A DNA stretch of 64,000 bases from Staphylococcus schleiferi (GCF_900458895.1 NZ_LR962863.1:744001-808000); one strand, 5' to 3'; shown: positions 8,616 through 18,938, counted from the stretch's first letter. Program-made: numbers and translations. Notes: a model not told the origin generated them from the letters alone.

Positions 8616-10010
8616 TTGAAAAAGAGAAAGGCGTTAATTATGGAAAAATATACAAAGAAACAGTGGACAATTGGAAAATTAAAATTCATCTTACTTTCGA
8701 TTATCGGTGTGATTTTATTTTTAATTCCTATACCTGTAGTAGAAGATGGTAAGCATACTTCAACCTTACCGATTGCTTATTTAGCCAAGCAATTTCAAGC
8801 ACTTTTTGGTGGTTTAATGCCATGGATTATCGTTGCGATTATTACGATTTCTGGCATTTTAACGTTATTATATAGTACCGTGTTAAAATCAAAAGTAAAA
8901 AAAGATAGTTTTAGAGCAAACGCATTTATCGTGACATGGCCTTGGTTGGTGATTCGACTCTTATCAATCATTTTTGTATGGATTACATTTTTAAAAATCG
9001 GATTGCCATGGGTCTATTCAGAAGATACAGGTGGGCTTATTTTTACTGGATTGTTGCCTACATTAGTTGCGGTATTTTTCTTTGCGGCAATCTTTTTGCC
9101 ATTACTGCTCGAATACGGACTCCTTGAATTTTTAGGTCCGATTTTTAGACCTGTCATGCGTCCATTGTTTACGTTGCCAGGGCGTTCTACAATTGATAAC
9201 TTAGCGTCTTTCATTGGAGACGGTACTGTAGGTGTCATGATTACAAGTAAGCAATATGAGCAAGGATTTTATACACGCCGTGAAGCAACTGTTATTGCAA
9301 CAACGTTTAGTGTTGTTTCATTAACATTTGCTATTGTTATCGCTGAAACGATTGGTCTTATTGATCATTTTGCGTTATTTTATAGTACGGTGATCATAGC
9401 GTGTTTAGTAGCAGCGTTCATTATGCCAAGAATATGGCCGTTACGTTCAGTAGAGGACCATTATGTTGATGGCGTTTCAGCAAAAGAACGACCTGAAAAA
9501 CAGTATGATTATAAAGAAGCGCTTAAAAAAGGTTACGAAGATGCTGTCATCACAGGCTATAAAGCACCTGGATTAAAATTATATATGGTGACTGCCTTTA
9601 AAACGGTAATGGATATGTGGCTTGTCGTTATTCCGGTTGTTATGACGATTGGGACATTAGCTACAATTCTTGCGACATATACGCCTATATTCACTTGGAT
9701 AGGCATTCCTTTTGTTCCGATATTAGAATTTCTTCATGTTCCAGAAGCACATGCTGCATCTGAAACAATGATTATTGGGTTTGCGGACATGTTCTTACCT
9801 TCAATATTAATCGAGGGCGTTCACAGTGACCTTACACGTTTTGTTGTCGGTGTGTTAAGTGTATGTCAATTGATTTATTTATCTGAAGTTGGTGGCGTTA
9901 TTTTAGGATCTAAAATACCGGTAAGTATTGGAAAACTATTTATAATCTTTTTGATTCGTACAATCATTACGTTACCAATTATTGTGCTTATCGCGCATTT
10001 ATTTTTCTAA
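8616..10010 (+). CDS. YjiH family membrane protein (nucleoside-recognition/Gate domain)
   Basis: Polytopic membrane protein of 464 residues (about ten helices) of the YjiH family, which carries the nucleoside-recognition 'Gate' domain also found in spore-maturation and nucleoside/iron transport proteins. GGGGGA (8604-8609) fits the TTG start at 8616; ATG 8640 is a possible alternative. The substrate is unknown. It has its own promoter and is followed by a hairpin repeat at about 10.13 kb, so it appears monocistronic. Confidence 0.8.
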   Translation: MKKRKALIMEKYTKKQWTIGKLKFILLSIIGVILFLIPIPVVEDGKHTSTLPIAYLAKQFQALFGGLMPWIIVAIITISGILTLLYSTVLKSKVKKDSFRANAFIVTWPWLVIRLLSIIFVWITFLKIGLPWVYSEDTGGLIFTGLLPTLVAVFFFAAIFLPLLLEYGLLEFLGPIFRPVMRPLFTLPGRSTIDNLASFIGDGTVGVMITSKQYEQGFYTRREATVIATTFSVVSLTFAIVIAETIGLIDHFALFYSTVIIACLVAAFIMPRIWPLRSVEDHYVDGVSAKERPEKQYDYKEALKKGYEDAVITGYKAPGLKLYMVTAFKTVMDMWLVVIPVVMTIGTLATILATYTPIFTWIGIPFVPILEFLHVPEAHAASETMIIGFADMFLPSILIEGVHSDLTRFVVGVLSVCQLIYLSEVGGVILGSKIPVSIGKLFIIFLIRTIITLPIIVLIAHLFF

Positions 10011-10129
10011 TTGTTTATACATTGAATTTTAAGAAACTGTACTTCGTATCTATTGCAGCTGAATATCAATTTTTTATAAGTAAAATCGTGAATGATGATA
10101 TGCATAAACGAAGTTATATCATATGGAGT

Positions 10130-10215
10130 TTTATAATAAAAGGAAGCGCTAAGATGATTTTCAATTAAGAATCATCTTAGCGCTTTTTATTTTGGGATTA
10201 ATGTCCCAGAATGCT
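10130..10215 (+). repeat. Partial copy (3) of the intergenic hairpin repeat
   Basis: Contains GGAAGCGCTAAGATGATT and its complement AATCATCTTAGCGC, then TTTTTATTTTGGGATTAATGTCCCA. This matches the distal end of the 395-bp repeats at 29486 and 40284 but with a different, still complementary, stem. It lies downstream of the YjiH gene in the same relative orientation and can act as its terminator. Confidence 0.75.
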
Positions 10216-10258
10216 TATATTGTGAATTAGTTAACTGGGAATCATCAATAATCTCAGT

Positions 10259-10519
10259 TTACTTCGTGACTTCGTTATATACTTTTTTATCATTAAATGT
10301 ATAAATAATGTATTGTTGGTCGTCAGTGTCGATGATGACACGATTTGTTTTACCAAATGTAGAGCCAATGCGCGATACTCTTTTAGAATCTGTCTCAGGA
10401 ACTGCGTGAATATCTTGATCCTCTGTTACATTACGGATTTGATCATTCGGAATTCGAATATCTGCAACTCTCCATTGAATATGCACTTCATTTTCATTTT
10501 TTTTAACTGTCATAGCCAT
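10259..10519 (-). CDS. SunI/YnzG family protein (PH-like fold)
   Basis: 86-residue soluble protein beginning [16 protein letters not shown]. It resembles the SunI/YnzG family, whose Bacillus member SunI gives immunity to sublancin, but most members are small cytosolic or membrane-associated proteins of unknown role with a bacterial PH-like fold. I start at ATG 10519 with AAAGGATG upstream; the longer frame to 10618 has no ribosome site and a composition unlike the family. No bacteriocin gene lies nearby, so immunity is not implied. It converges with the YjiH gene. Confidence 0.7.
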   Translation of the reverse strand: MAMTVKKNENEVHIQWRVADIRIPNDQIRNVTEDQDIHAVPETDSKRVSRIGSTFGKTNRVIIDTDDQQYIIYTFNDKKVYNEVTK

Positions 10520-10709
10520 TTCACTGACACATCCTTTTTCAAATTTTGTACAGTTATTGTATCTTATTGAAAACGTTTTTGCAACAATTATGTGATACTT
10601 TTTGATTGAATATGTCATACTAATTAAAAAGGCGATAAAAGAGCGAAAATATGTTCGTATGACAGAACAGATTATGTTATAATCCTTTCATAATAGTGAG
10701 GTGATGAAC

Positions 10710-11213
10710 ATGACTGGTAAAACACACTCTGCTGCTGGTGTTTTAGTGGGTGCAGCAGTTGCCACACATTATCAACTTGATATTTTTGAAATGACAACAA
10801 GTATTGTTTTATCAGCTTTAGCGAGCATCTTTCCCGATATTTGCCATACAAAGAGCAAAATCGGTCAAAAACTCCCTTTGCTTAGCTTTATTATCAAACA
10901 TTTGTTTGGTCATCGGACATTGACCCATTCATTGGTTTTTGTTTTAAGTATTTATTTTGTCTTACATATGATAGAAACACCGATTTACTATATGATTAGC
11001 ATCATTTGTGGTATGCTTTCACATATAATATTAGATATGTTAACACCTAGAGGCGTACATTTATTTTTTCCAATACCGGTTCGAGTACGTTTCCCAATTC
11101 ATTTCAAAACTGGTGGTTTGATGGATTTATCTTTGGCAACAACTTTTAGTCTTGTGACGATATATGTCTTATTTGAATCGAGTGTAAAGCATCTTCTTTT
11201 AAATGGATTTTAA
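10710..11213 (+). CDS. YdjM-type membrane-bound metal-dependent hydrolase (DUF457)
   Basis: 167-residue integral membrane protein with the YdjM/LexA-regulated hydrolase motifs: GKTHSAAG at the start, FPDICHTKSKIG near residue 42, HRTLTHSLV near 67 and LSHIILDMLTPRGV near 107, which supply the His/Asp residues thought to bind metal. GAGGTGAT at 10698-10705 sets the start at ATG 10710 rather than the upstream GTG. The reaction is not established for the family. No SOS box was recognised upstream. Confidence 0.82.
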   Translation: MTGKTHSAAGVLVGAAVATHYQLDIFEMTTSIVLSALASIFPDICHTKSKIGQKLPLLSFIIKHLFGHRTLTHSLVFVLSIYFVLHMIETPIYYMISIICGMLSHIILDMLTPRGVHLFFPIPVRVRFPIHFKTGGLMDLSLATTFSLVTIYVLFESSVKHLLLNGF

Positions 11214-11296
11214 CTGTTGTTGTATTGATTTTAGGCACTGAATACAAACAAACTTAGCGTCAAATCACAGCTTTATTAAAGGAGCGTATAATTGAT

Positions 11297-12490
11297 ATGT
11301 TAGATAAGAATAAACTTGAAAAGTATGGACAGGGTCATCTGAATGAGTATGAAAAACTAATGAGCACGAATGAAAAAGAACGACTTAACCAAAAAATTGA
11401 TACTTTAGATTTAGAGGCAATTCATTCACTATATGAACAGGTTTACGTTAACCGTCAAACCATCAAAGACGTTTCTTCTGTTCAAGAGATAAACTATGAA
11501 GTCAAAGCTCAATTGCAAGAAGAGACAATTGAACTGTACAAATCAAAAGGTATCGATGCGATTCGCGAAGGACAATTTGCGGTCTTGCTTTTAGCGGGGG
11601 GACAAGGAACACGTCTAGGTTATCAAGGACCCAAAGGTTCATTTCAAATAGAAGGAGTCAGCCTGTTTGAATTACAAGCGAGACAGTTATTGCAATTAAA
11701 AAATGAAACTGGGCGTTTTGTAGATTGGTATATTATGACGAGTGATGTCAACGATAAAGAGACGAGAGCGTTCTTTCTTGAACATGATTATTTTGGCTAT
11801 CATCCAGAGCATGTATACTTTTTCAAACAAGATAATATCGTCGCCTTAACAAAAAATGGTCAATTAGTTCTTGATAAAGATGCTTTAATTATGGAAACAC
11901 CGAATGGAAATGGAGGCGTTTTTAAGTCTCTTAAAGCATCTGGTTTATTAGATCAAATGGCTGAACGCGGCAATGAGTATATTTTTATGAATAATATCGA
12001 TAATGTACTTGTTAAAGTTTTAGATCCTCTATTTGCAGGCTTTACCGTACATCATCATAAAGATGTAACATCTAAGTCCATTGAACCTAAGTTAGGTGAA
12101 AGTGTCGGTCGATTAGTTGTTAAAGACGGAAAAGATACTGTTTTAGAGTATTCTGAATTTGATAGAGATGAAATTGCTGACCAATTTAAAAATGCGAATA
12201 TAGGGATTCATGCTTTTAGACGTTCCTTTATCGAAGCGGCTGTGGATAAAGCATTACCTTATCATTTAGCAATTAAAAATTTAGAGCAATTAGATGAAGA
12301 TTTTGGGGTTGTAAAAAAAGAAACGCTAAAATTTGAACTTTTTTATTTTGATATTTTTCAATATGCAACTTCATTTATGACGCTACAAGTGCCAAGAGCG
12401 GAAGAATTTAGTCCGCTCAAAAACAAGGAAGGTCGAGATAGTGTAGAAACTGCGTCAGCGGACCTTAAACGTATGAATATTATTGAATAG
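11297..12490 (+). CDS. UDPGP-type uridylyltransferase (UDP-sugar/UDP-HexNAc pyrophosphorylase family)
   Basis: 397-residue cytosolic nucleotidyltransferase of the eukaryotic-type UDPGP family. The nucleotide loop [19 protein letters not shown] lies near residue 96 and [10 protein letters not shown] near 197 is the sugar/UTP site. It would make a UDP-sugar from UTP and a sugar 1-phosphate; whether the sugar is glucose or an N-acetylhexosamine cannot be told. S. aureus has the same gene ('probable uridylyltransferase', about 395 aa) at the matching place. The hemolysin III-type gene follows after 10 bp and is probably co-transcribed. Confidence 0.88.
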   Translation: MLDKNKLEKYGQGHLNEYEKLMSTNEKERLNQKIDTLDLEAIHSLYEQVYVNRQTIKDVSSVQEINYEVKAQLQEETIELYKSKGIDAIREGQFAVLLLAGGQGTRLGYQGPKGSFQIEGVSLFELQARQLLQLKNETGRFVDWYIMTSDVNDKETRAFFLEHDYFGYHPEHVYFFKQDNIVALTKNGQLVLDKDALIMETPNGNGGVFKSLKASGLLDQMAERGNEYIFMNNIDNVLVKVLDPLFAGFTVHHHKDVTSKSIEPKLGESVGRLVVKDGKDTVLEYSEFDRDEIADQFKNANIGIHAFRRSFIEAAVDKALPYHLAIKNLEQLDEDFGVVKKETLKFELFYFDIFQYATSFMTLQVPRAEEFSPLKNKEGRDSVETASADLKRMNIIE

Positions 12491-12500
12491 GGGTGGCCAT

Positions 12501-13193
12501 ATGCCAACTGTGACGAGTGCCACAAAGAAAAAGAAGAAAACAACTTTAGAAACATTTAAAGAAATGAATCCCTTATCTTTCGGCGAAGAAATAGGGAATG
12601 CAGTTTCACATGGTGTTGCTGCGTTTTTGATGTTAATTGCACTACCATATGCAGCTGTACATAGTTATGCACATTCTGGCGTGTTAATGTCGGTGAGTGT
12701 ATCTGTTTTTGTAATCAGTTTATTTTTGATGTTTATATCGTCTACTGTATATCATTCAATGCAACAAGCTTCACCTCATAAATATGTCATGCGTATCATT
12801 GATCATAGTATGATTTACGTAGCGATTACTGGGACATATACGCCTGTATCCTTAGTACTTGTAGGTGGGTGGCTCGGTTGGATCATCATGATTTTGTTAT
12901 GGGGAACGACGCTTTGGGGCATTTTATACAAAGCGATTGCCACTCAGGTCAATGCTAAATTAAGTCTCATCATCTATCTCATTATGGGATGGGTAGGTGT
13001 CATTTATTTGCCTATTATTATAAGTAAAGGCGCGTGGCTCTTCTTTATTTTTATTTTGTTAGGTGGATTAGCTTATACAATTGGTGCTTGGTTTTACGCA
13101 CAAAAAAATAGACCCTATTTTCATATGATATGGCATATTTTTATCTTTATTGCATCTATCTTTCACTTTATAGGTATTTTATACTTTATGTAG
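12501..13193 (+). CDS. Hemolysin III (TrhA/YqfA, PAQR) family membrane protein
   Basis: 230-residue seven-helix protein of the Hly-III/PAQR family. Conserved features are EEIGNAVSHGVAA near residue 35, SSTVYHS near 85, the HSMIYVAITGTYTP segment near 110, and MIWHIFIFIASIFHFIG near the end, which supply the metal-binding Ser/Asp/His set. Relatives affect membrane energetics and lipid homeostasis; haemolysis is not a safe inference. AGGGGTGG (12489-12496) sets the start at ATG 12501, not TTG 12483. A Lys-rich N-terminus precedes the first helix. Confidence 0.87.
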   Translation: MPTVTSATKKKKKTTLETFKEMNPLSFGEEIGNAVSHGVAAFLMLIALPYAAVHSYAHSGVLMSVSVSVFVISLFLMFISSTVYHSMQQASPHKYVMRIIDHSMIYVAITGTYTPVSLVLVGGWLGWIIMILLWGTTLWGILYKAIATQVNAKLSLIIYLIMGWVGVIYLPIIISKGAWLFFIFILLGGLAYTIGAWFYAQKNRPYFHMIWHIFIFIASIFHFIGILYFM

Positions 13194-13205
13194 GCAGGTG
13201 TTAGC

Positions 13206-13403
13206 ATGCAATCAAATTATAAATTGTTAATGTTTGCACTAAGTGTATTAATCCTCTTTCAAATGTTTTTTGGCTATTATTATTTGTTAGGGGACGGTGC
13301 AGTTACATCTTCTCCGTACCTTGGTGTCGTGTCATTAATTTTAGGTGTCATCCTAATGATGGTTATGGCTTCTATTTATCGTTATCATCAAAAAAATAAA
13401 TAA
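13206..13403 (+). CDS. Small membrane protein, two predicted helices
   Basis: 65-residue hydrophobic protein with helices at about residues 5-28 and 37-58 and a basic tail (YRYHQKNK). It starts 12 bp after the hemolysin III-type stop with an AGGTG ribosome site, so it is probably the last gene of that operon. I do not recognise the family. Confidence 0.65.
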   Translation: MQSNYKLLMFALSVLILFQMFFGYYYLLGDGAVTSSPYLGVVSLILGVILMMVMASIYRYHQKNK

Positions 13404-13410
13404 TACAGAT

Positions 13411-13480
13411 AAAAAAGACTGTTATAGGCGCTCTTTATCATCATTAAATGATAACTGAGGGGACTTTGGCAGTCTTTTCT
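13411..13480 (+). terminator. Terminator after the hemolysin III operon
   Basis: AAAAGACTG (13413-13421) pairs with CAGTCTTTT (13470-13478), with an inner TTATCA/TGATAA hairpin; T-rich on the plus strand. Confidence 0.6.
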
Positions 13481-13937
13481 AACATGCTTGCCTATATTTT
13501 GAAACCATTGTTCATTTTAATCATAAGAATATCGTGTCTGATTAAAACGTTTTATTTAAAATTGAAAATGGACGCATGGGTCAGATATCGTGATATTTGA
13601 GCAGAATCGAATACGTATCCGTTTTGTAACGTGTATAATGTACATGTTTTAATAGAAGGTTTGAAAAAGAAAAACAACGAAGTAGAAATCGATTTGAAAT
13701 TATTCGTTTAACAATTAAACACCTATAGATAGGGGTAAAGTTCAATTCAAAACGAATTTTCATTTTTGCAATTTACTTTGATAATTGTTTGCATTTTTAA
13801 GACAAACCGAATGAGATGTATCTTAATTTATTAAATCACTTAAAATAAATAATGGCACAGTAGATGTCTGGGACGGTCAAAGGTTTTGCAAGCTTTTCGC
13901 ACCCGTCGATATTGTCATTAAAGAAAGGTCGATAACT
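13481..13937. other. Intergenic region upstream of sdrM, no gene recognised
   Basis: AT-rich, no open frame that looks coding. There are TATAAT-like hexamers (for example near 13630) but no clear -35 partner. The leader directly before sdrM contains AAAGAAAGG as ribosome site. No riboswitch recognised. Confidence 0.5.
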
Positions 13938-15281
13938 ATGAAATTAAAACAAGTTAGTATTATTTGCTCGCTTGTCCTGATTATGTTTATGGCAGCTATA
14001 GAAACATCCATTGTGTCTTTAGCATTGCCAACCATGCGTGATGATCTTCACGCGACACAACCGATTTCTTTAGTATTTACAGTTTACTTTATAGGTATTG
14101 TATTAGCCATACCGATTTTAAGTGAATTGATGTCACGCATTAAAATTATTTATGTGACGATGATTGGCTTATTATTATTTATTATTGGGAGCCTTATGTC
14201 TGGGATGAGCACACACTTTGAGATGCTTATTTTTGCAAGATTGCTACAAGGCATAGGTGCTGGTGTAAATATGTCTTTAGCCCAAATCGTACCTAAGTTA
14301 GCTTTTGAAATTCCATTTCGATATAAAGTAATGGGAATAGTCGGAAGTGTCTGGGGCATTTCGAGTATACTCGGTCCTTTTTTAGGGGGCTTTATTTTAG
14401 AAGTTTCATCTTGGCATTGGCTATTTTATATCAATATTCCAATTGGGATTCTTGTCATGGGAATTGTGCTTACTTCTTATCATTTTGAAGCGGAAACGAC
14501 ATCCAATCATCAAGTTGATGTGGCAGGTATGGCTTTATTCTATATTTTATTAGCGCTTTTAATGGTAACGGTCTTAGTTTCAGGACATTTATGGATTAAC
14601 ATTTTAGCGTTTTGTGCATTTCTCTTTGTATTTTGGTACATCATTCGCAGAGGCAAAACAGCTAAAATTTCATTTTTACCAATCAAGGAATTTAAGTCTA
14701 CCGTGCGTTTAGCCTTTTTTACAGATTTTTTCATTGCAATGGCACTAATTGGATTTAATGTTTTTATTCCATCGTATTTACAAGATCATCTTCACTTAAG
14801 TCCGTTACAAAGTGGTTTGGTCATTTTTCCGCTTTCAATGGGTTGGCTACTTGTGAACTTTACACTTGAAAAAATCGAAGCAAATCGAACTATTAGAGGT
14901 TTATATTTAATCGCAATAGGTATTTTAGTTGTAGGAAGTATTCTTATTATTATCAGTGCATATCATCCGATTATTATTGCGATTGCTTTAATTTTCATAG
15001 GAATGAGTTTTGGTACAGCATATACAAAAGATAGCGTAATGGTTCAAGAAAAAACCTCACCTGAGAGTATGAAAAAAATGATGTCGCTCTTTACATTGAC
15101 ACGTAATATGGGGAATTCAGTAGGATCAGCAGTGATTGGTTATATTTATGCGATGCAACATACGCTATTTCATAATTCAATACAAAATGTAATGATATTT
15201 TGTATGATTGTATTGATAGGACTAGGTTTTGTATGGTTCGTGCAAAAAGATAAAACTTTACGTTCAGTTTCTGAAGCGTGA
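13938..15281 (+). CDS. sdrM: Multidrug efflux MFS transporter SdrM
   Basis: 447-residue DHA2-type drug:proton antiporter. It matches S. aureus SdrM in length and neighbours; SdrM exports norfloxacin, acriflavine and ethidium. It has motif C-like GSVWGISSILGPFLGGF near residue 136, and AAIETSIVSLALPTM in helix 1, the antiporter motif D1 region with the membrane Glu typical of this group. sepA follows after about 28 bp. Confidence 0.88.
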   Translation: MKLKQVSIICSLVLIMFMAAIETSIVSLALPTMRDDLHATQPISLVFTVYFIGIVLAIPILSELMSRIKIIYVTMIGLLLFIIGSLMSGMSTHFEMLIFARLLQGIGAGVNMSLAQIVPKLAFEIPFRYKVMGIVGSVWGISSILGPFLGGFILEVSSWHWLFYINIPIGILVMGIVLTSYHFEAETTSNHQVDVAGMALFYILLALLMVTVLVSGHLWINILAFCAFLFVFWYIIRRGKTAKISFLPIKEFKSTVRLAFFTDFFIAMALIGFNVFIPSYLQDHLHLSPLQSGLVIFPLSMGWLLVNFTLEKIEANRTIRGLYLIAIGILVVGSILIIISAYHPIIIAIALIFIGMSFGTAYTKDSVMVQEKTSPESMKKMMSLFTLTRNMGNSVGSAVIGYIYAMQHTLFHNSIQNVMIFCMIVLIGLGFVWFVQKDKTLRSVSEA

Positions 15282-15309
15282 TATAGTATAAAAAAAGGAG
15301 GGTTTGAGC

Positions 15310-15780
15310 ATGAAAGGTAAGTTTAATTTATTTAACTTAGTCACTTTAATGATCATACTCTCCATTTTTATTATTTCAGGGGCTATCTTTTTAACGCTAT
15401 TAGGTTTTGGTTTGTTTGGATTGAGTCGTTTGTTGATTTATTTTCACCTAGGGTCTTTTACTTACAACAAAGGTTTTTATGATAATTTGGTTTATTACGG
15501 TAGCTATATCATCTTAGGATATTTTGTGATTTACTGTATTGAATATTTAATGGATTGGCTCAGAAAAAAATTATATCCTAATCCTTATTTAGAAGGCTTT
15601 ACATTTCATTTAATATCATACTCGATAATTACGACAATGTTTTTCTTTTTAATTCATATTCATTATCAGTATATTCGCATTGATTATTGGGTACTTATGT
15701 TGATTATTGCGTTTTTATATATTTGTAAAGAGATATTTTATCCTGATTCAGAAGATTTAAATCAGAATAAGCGTCATTAA
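15310..15780 (+). CDS. sepA: SepA, small multidrug-resistance membrane protein
   Basis: 156-residue membrane protein with about four helices, close in length to S. aureus SepA (157 aa), reported to lower acriflavine susceptibility. The N-terminus [20 protein letters not shown] and its position between sdrM and a QacA-type pump support the call. GGAGG (15297-15301) at 8 nt sets ATG 15310 as start. Probably one operon with sdrM. Confidence 0.87.
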   Translation: MKGKFNLFNLVTLMIILSIFIISGAIFLTLLGFGLFGLSRLLIYFHLGSFTYNKGFYDNLVYYGSYIILGYFVIYCIEYLMDWLRKKLYPNPYLEGFTFHLISYSIITTMFFFLIHIHYQYIRIDYWVLMLIIAFLYICKEIFYPDSEDLNQNKRH

Positions 15781-15877
15781 CAAAGAACGAAAACGTAATG
15801 AAAGCAAATACTTTGCTAAGCTAACGGATTAGACATAAAATAAGTCAATGCTAAAGATTTATGAAGGAGGAATGTGT

Positions 15878-17338
15878 ATGCACGAGGGTGTTCAAATTGA
15901 TAAAAAACAACGTAACTTTATCGTCGCCGTCATTTTGGCCAGTGCATTCATAGCAATACTGAATCAAACGCTATTGAATACCGCACTTCCTAGTATTATG
16001 AGAGGACTAAACATTGATGAAAGTACATCACAATGGTTAGTCACTGGTTTTATGCTTGTTAACGGGATTATGATTCCATTAACTGCTTATTTAATGGATA
16101 GAGTCCCTACGCGTTACTTGTATCTTGCAGCGATGGGGACTTTTTTATTAGGTTCTGTGATTGCTGTTTCTGCACCTACCTTTCTAGTACTGATGTTGGC
16201 ACGTGTCATTCAAGCCATGGGGGCTGGCGTTATTATGCCACTGAGTCAATTCACGCTCTTTACGCTATTCCCTAAAAGCCAGCGTGGATTTGCGATGGGG
16301 TTATCAGGCCTAGTGATACAATTTGCCCCAGCTATAGGGCCTACACTTTCAGGACTTCTAGTTGACCATTATACTTGGCGTGCGCCATTAATGGTGGTGG
16401 TCGTTGTCGCAACGATTGGCTTTATTTTTGGTTGGATGTCAATGCGAAACTTTAGTGATACAAAAGAAGTTGTACTGGATAAAACATCAGTCTTACTCTC
16501 TACATTCGGTTTTGGTCTGATGTTATATGGCTTTAGTATCGCTGGTACACAAGGTTTTCATAATCCACTTGTTATCATCAGCTTGATTGCAGGACTGGTG
16601 ATTGTAGGTATCTTTATTCACAGACAATTAAAAATTGATAATCCTATCCTTAATCTACATGTCTTTCAATCGAGAACCTTCACACTAACGTCAATCGCAT
16701 CTATGATTGCATTTACCTCTATGGTTGGCCCGGCATTATTAATTCCTGTGTATATCCAAAATGCATTAGGTTTATCCGCATTGTTATCTGGTTTAGTTGT
16801 TCTTCCAGGTGCTGTAATCAACGGTGTGATGTCTGTTGTCAATGGTCGCCTTTACGATAAAGTGGGGGCAAGGGTTTTAGTCATCCCTGGTTTTATCTTA
16901 TTGCTGATTACTACTTTAATGATGGCACAACTGACAGCACATACTTCTTATTTATATGTTATTAGTATTTTTACAATCCGACTCTTTTCTATATCATTAT
17001 TGACGATGCCTTTAAATACAGCAGGTATCAATTCATTAACAAATGATATGGTTTCCCACGGGACAGCGATTATGAATACTTTACGGACAATTTCTGGTTC
17101 TATGGGGACGGCGTTGATGGTAACCCTCATGAGTTTAGGTGCGCGCTGGTATCATCCGGATCATTCTGTAGCACAAGGAATGATTCATAGAGAAGCTATT
17201 GCTTTTGGTGTGGATTTAGCTTTTTATGTAACTTCTGGATTTTTATTAATTTGCCTCATCATTAGCTTTTTTATTTATGATCGTGGTAAAGAGAAAAAGA
17301 CAAGAAAGCAAAATTATGTGCGCCAACCTAATCGGTAA
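15878..17338 (+). CDS. DHA2 (EmrB/QacA, LmrB/LmrS-like) drug efflux MFS transporter
   Basis: 486-residue transporter with about 14 helices. Diagnostic segments are LNQTLLNTALPSIMRGL in helix 1, SQWLVTGFMLVNGI, ARVIQAMGAGVIMPLSQ and GLVIQFAPAIGPTLSGLLVD (motif C). It is in the position of the LmrS-like gene of S. aureus (exports lincomycin, phenicols, linezolid), but substrate cannot be read from sequence. GGAGG 7 nt upstream sets ATG 15878; the upstream ATG 15848 lacks a ribosome site. Third pump in a row after sdrM and sepA, from its own promoter or by read-through. Confidence 0.82.
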   Translation: MHEGVQIDKKQRNFIVAVILASAFIAILNQTLLNTALPSIMRGLNIDESTSQWLVTGFMLVNGIMIPLTAYLMDRVPTRYLYLAAMGTFLLGSVIAVSAPTFLVLMLARVIQAMGAGVIMPLSQFTLFTLFPKSQRGFAMGLSGLVIQFAPAIGPTLSGLLVDHYTWRAPLMVVVVVATIGFIFGWMSMRNFSDTKEVVLDKTSVLLSTFGFGLMLYGFSIAGTQGFHNPLVIISLIAGLVIVGIFIHRQLKIDNPILNLHVFQSRTFTLTSIASMIAFTSMVGPALLIPVYIQNALGLSALLSGLVVLPGAVINGVMSVVNGRLYDKVGARVLVIPGFILLLITTLMMAQLTAHTSYLYVISIFTIRLFSISLLTMPLNTAGINSLTNDMVSHGTAIMNTLRTISGSMGTALMVTLMSLGARWYHPDHSVAQGMIHREAIAFGVDLAFYVTSGFLLICLIISFFIYDRGKEKKTRKQNYVRQPNR

Positions 17339-17365
17339 GTGAAGCGCATAAGGATGACAAAATAA

Positions 17366-17417
17366 AACGAGATGGCAAGCTGAGTAGGAGTGCTGAGTGA
17401 GCTATCTTGTTTTTTAT
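17366..17417 (+). terminator. Terminator after the LmrS-like gene
   Basis: AACGAGATGGC pairs imperfectly with GCTATCTTGTT, followed by TTTTT. Confidence 0.55.
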
Positions 17418-17513
17418 GTATGAAAATAAAGTATTTATAGTTTTTTACCTTATGAAAGTTGACAGAGTTTTGTTAAACTAAAATTAAAGCGTATTCAAAA
17501 GGAGATGTCGGAA

Positions 17514-18576
17514 GTGTTAACAGAAGAAAAGGTAAGCGCACTTGTAGGAGAAATTAAAGACCCAATTATTAATGTACCTTTAAAAGAAACAAAGGGTATC
17601 ATTGATATTTCTATAAAAGAAGAAAAAGCACATGTCAGTGTCAAAGTTGCGATGGCACAGTTAGGGGGACAGCCACAACTTGAATTGCAAATGGCTATCG
17701 TTGAGAAATTGAAAGAAAATGGTGCTAAAACAGTCGGTATTCGTTTTGAGAGCTTGCCAGAAGAAACGGTTGCCAAATATAAAGGGAATCAACAAGCGAA
17801 AAAAACAGACAATAGAAGAATTTTTATCTAAAGACAATCCGCTAGAGTTTATTGCGATTGCGTCTGGTAAAGGGGGCGTTGGTAAATCAACCGTAGCAGT
17901 CAATCTGGCTGTATCACTAGCACGAGAAGGAAAACGTGTTGGTCTAATTGATGCTGATATTTATGGTTTTAGTGTACCTGATATGATGGGTATCGATGAA
18001 AAGCCAGGCATAGAAGGTAAAACGATTATTCCAGTAGAACGCCACGGTGTTAAAGTGATTTCGATGGCTTTCTTTGTAGAAGAAAATGCACCAGTAATAT
18101 GGCGTGGGCCTATGTTGGGTAAAATGCTTACGAACTTTTTCACAGAAGTGAAGTGGGGAGATTTAGATTATTTAATCCTTGATTTACCGCCGGGTACTGG
18201 AGATGTCGCATTAGATGTACATACGATGCTACCTTCTAGTAAAGAAATAATTGTCACAACACCGCATCCGACTGCGGCATTTGTTGCAGCAAGAGCAGGT
18301 GCTATGGCTAAACATACAGAACATTCTATTCTCGGTATTATTGAAAACATGTCTTATTTTGAGAGTAAGGAAACGGGTAATAAAGAATATGTCTTTGGAC
18401 AAGGCGGTGGCCAGAAGTTGGCTGATGAATTGAGTACCGAGTTGCTTGGTCAATTGCCATTAGAACAACCTTCATGGAAGCCAGTGGATTTCTCACCTTC
18501 GATTTATCAACCAGAAGATCGCTTAGGACAAATTTATCAAGACATTGCACGTAAAATTATTGATAAAACAAAATAA
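17514..18576 (+). pseudogene. mrp: Mrp/ApbC (NBP35-type) Fe-S carrier ATPase, frame broken by +1 in an A7 run
   Basis: Cytosolic P-loop ATPase that binds and transfers Fe-S clusters. The N-terminal DUF59/MIP18 domain covers about residues 1-92; the ParA-like ATPase follows with SGKGGVGKSTVAVNLA (deviant Walker A) and LILDLPPGTGDVALD (switch/Walker B). The frame breaks at seven As (17799-17805) in the linker; deleting one A gives QAKKQTIEEFLSKDNP and a 353-residue protein. AAAGGAG (17498-17504) favours the GTG start at 17514, since ATG 17505 touches it. Likely indel error; if real, it would separate the two domains. Confidence 0.87.
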
Positions 18577-18637
18577 GTGGAGTTATTTCATAGATGTTAT
18601 GAAGCGGGATTGAAGTTAAACAGATGATATGGTCTGT

Positions 18638-18716
18638 AATGGCATAGATGATTGGGATTGCATAAAGTAATAGATGATTACTTTTGTGATCCAAACATCT
18701 AATGCCATTTTTCAAA
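18638..18716 (+). terminator. Long hairpin terminator after mrp
   Basis: AATGGCAT... (18638 on) pairs with ATGCCATT (to about 18710) through a long imperfect stem (GATTGGGATTGCATAAAG against CTTTTGTGATCCAAAC), followed by a T-rich stretch. Confidence 0.65.
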
Positions 18717-18849
18717 TTTTGATTGCTTTAATGTATGGATTAATGATTTTTGTATGACCTGTTTTAGAGCAATTTAGAATGGGAAAATAGCACCAGAATC
18801 AATGTTTTTAGGCCTATTAAAATAAATTTTAAAAAATTGAAATTTAGAC

Positions 18850-18878
18850 TTGCTTTTTTATATCAATCTGTATAGAAT
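18850..18878 (+). promoter_or_regulatory. rRNA operon promoter, upstream candidate
   Basis: TTGCTT (18850-18855), 17-bp spacer, TAGAAT (18873-18878). Weaker than the promoter at 18939. Confidence 0.45.
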
Positions 18879-18938
18879 ATATTCTTGTGAGCGAAACAAA
18901 TCACTAATTCAACAATAAAATAAATTATTAATTTATTG

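Noticed and set aside
10259..10519. Bacteriocin immunity role for the SunI-like protein
   Set aside because: No bacteriocin or its export genes are nearby; the family is widespread without sublancin.
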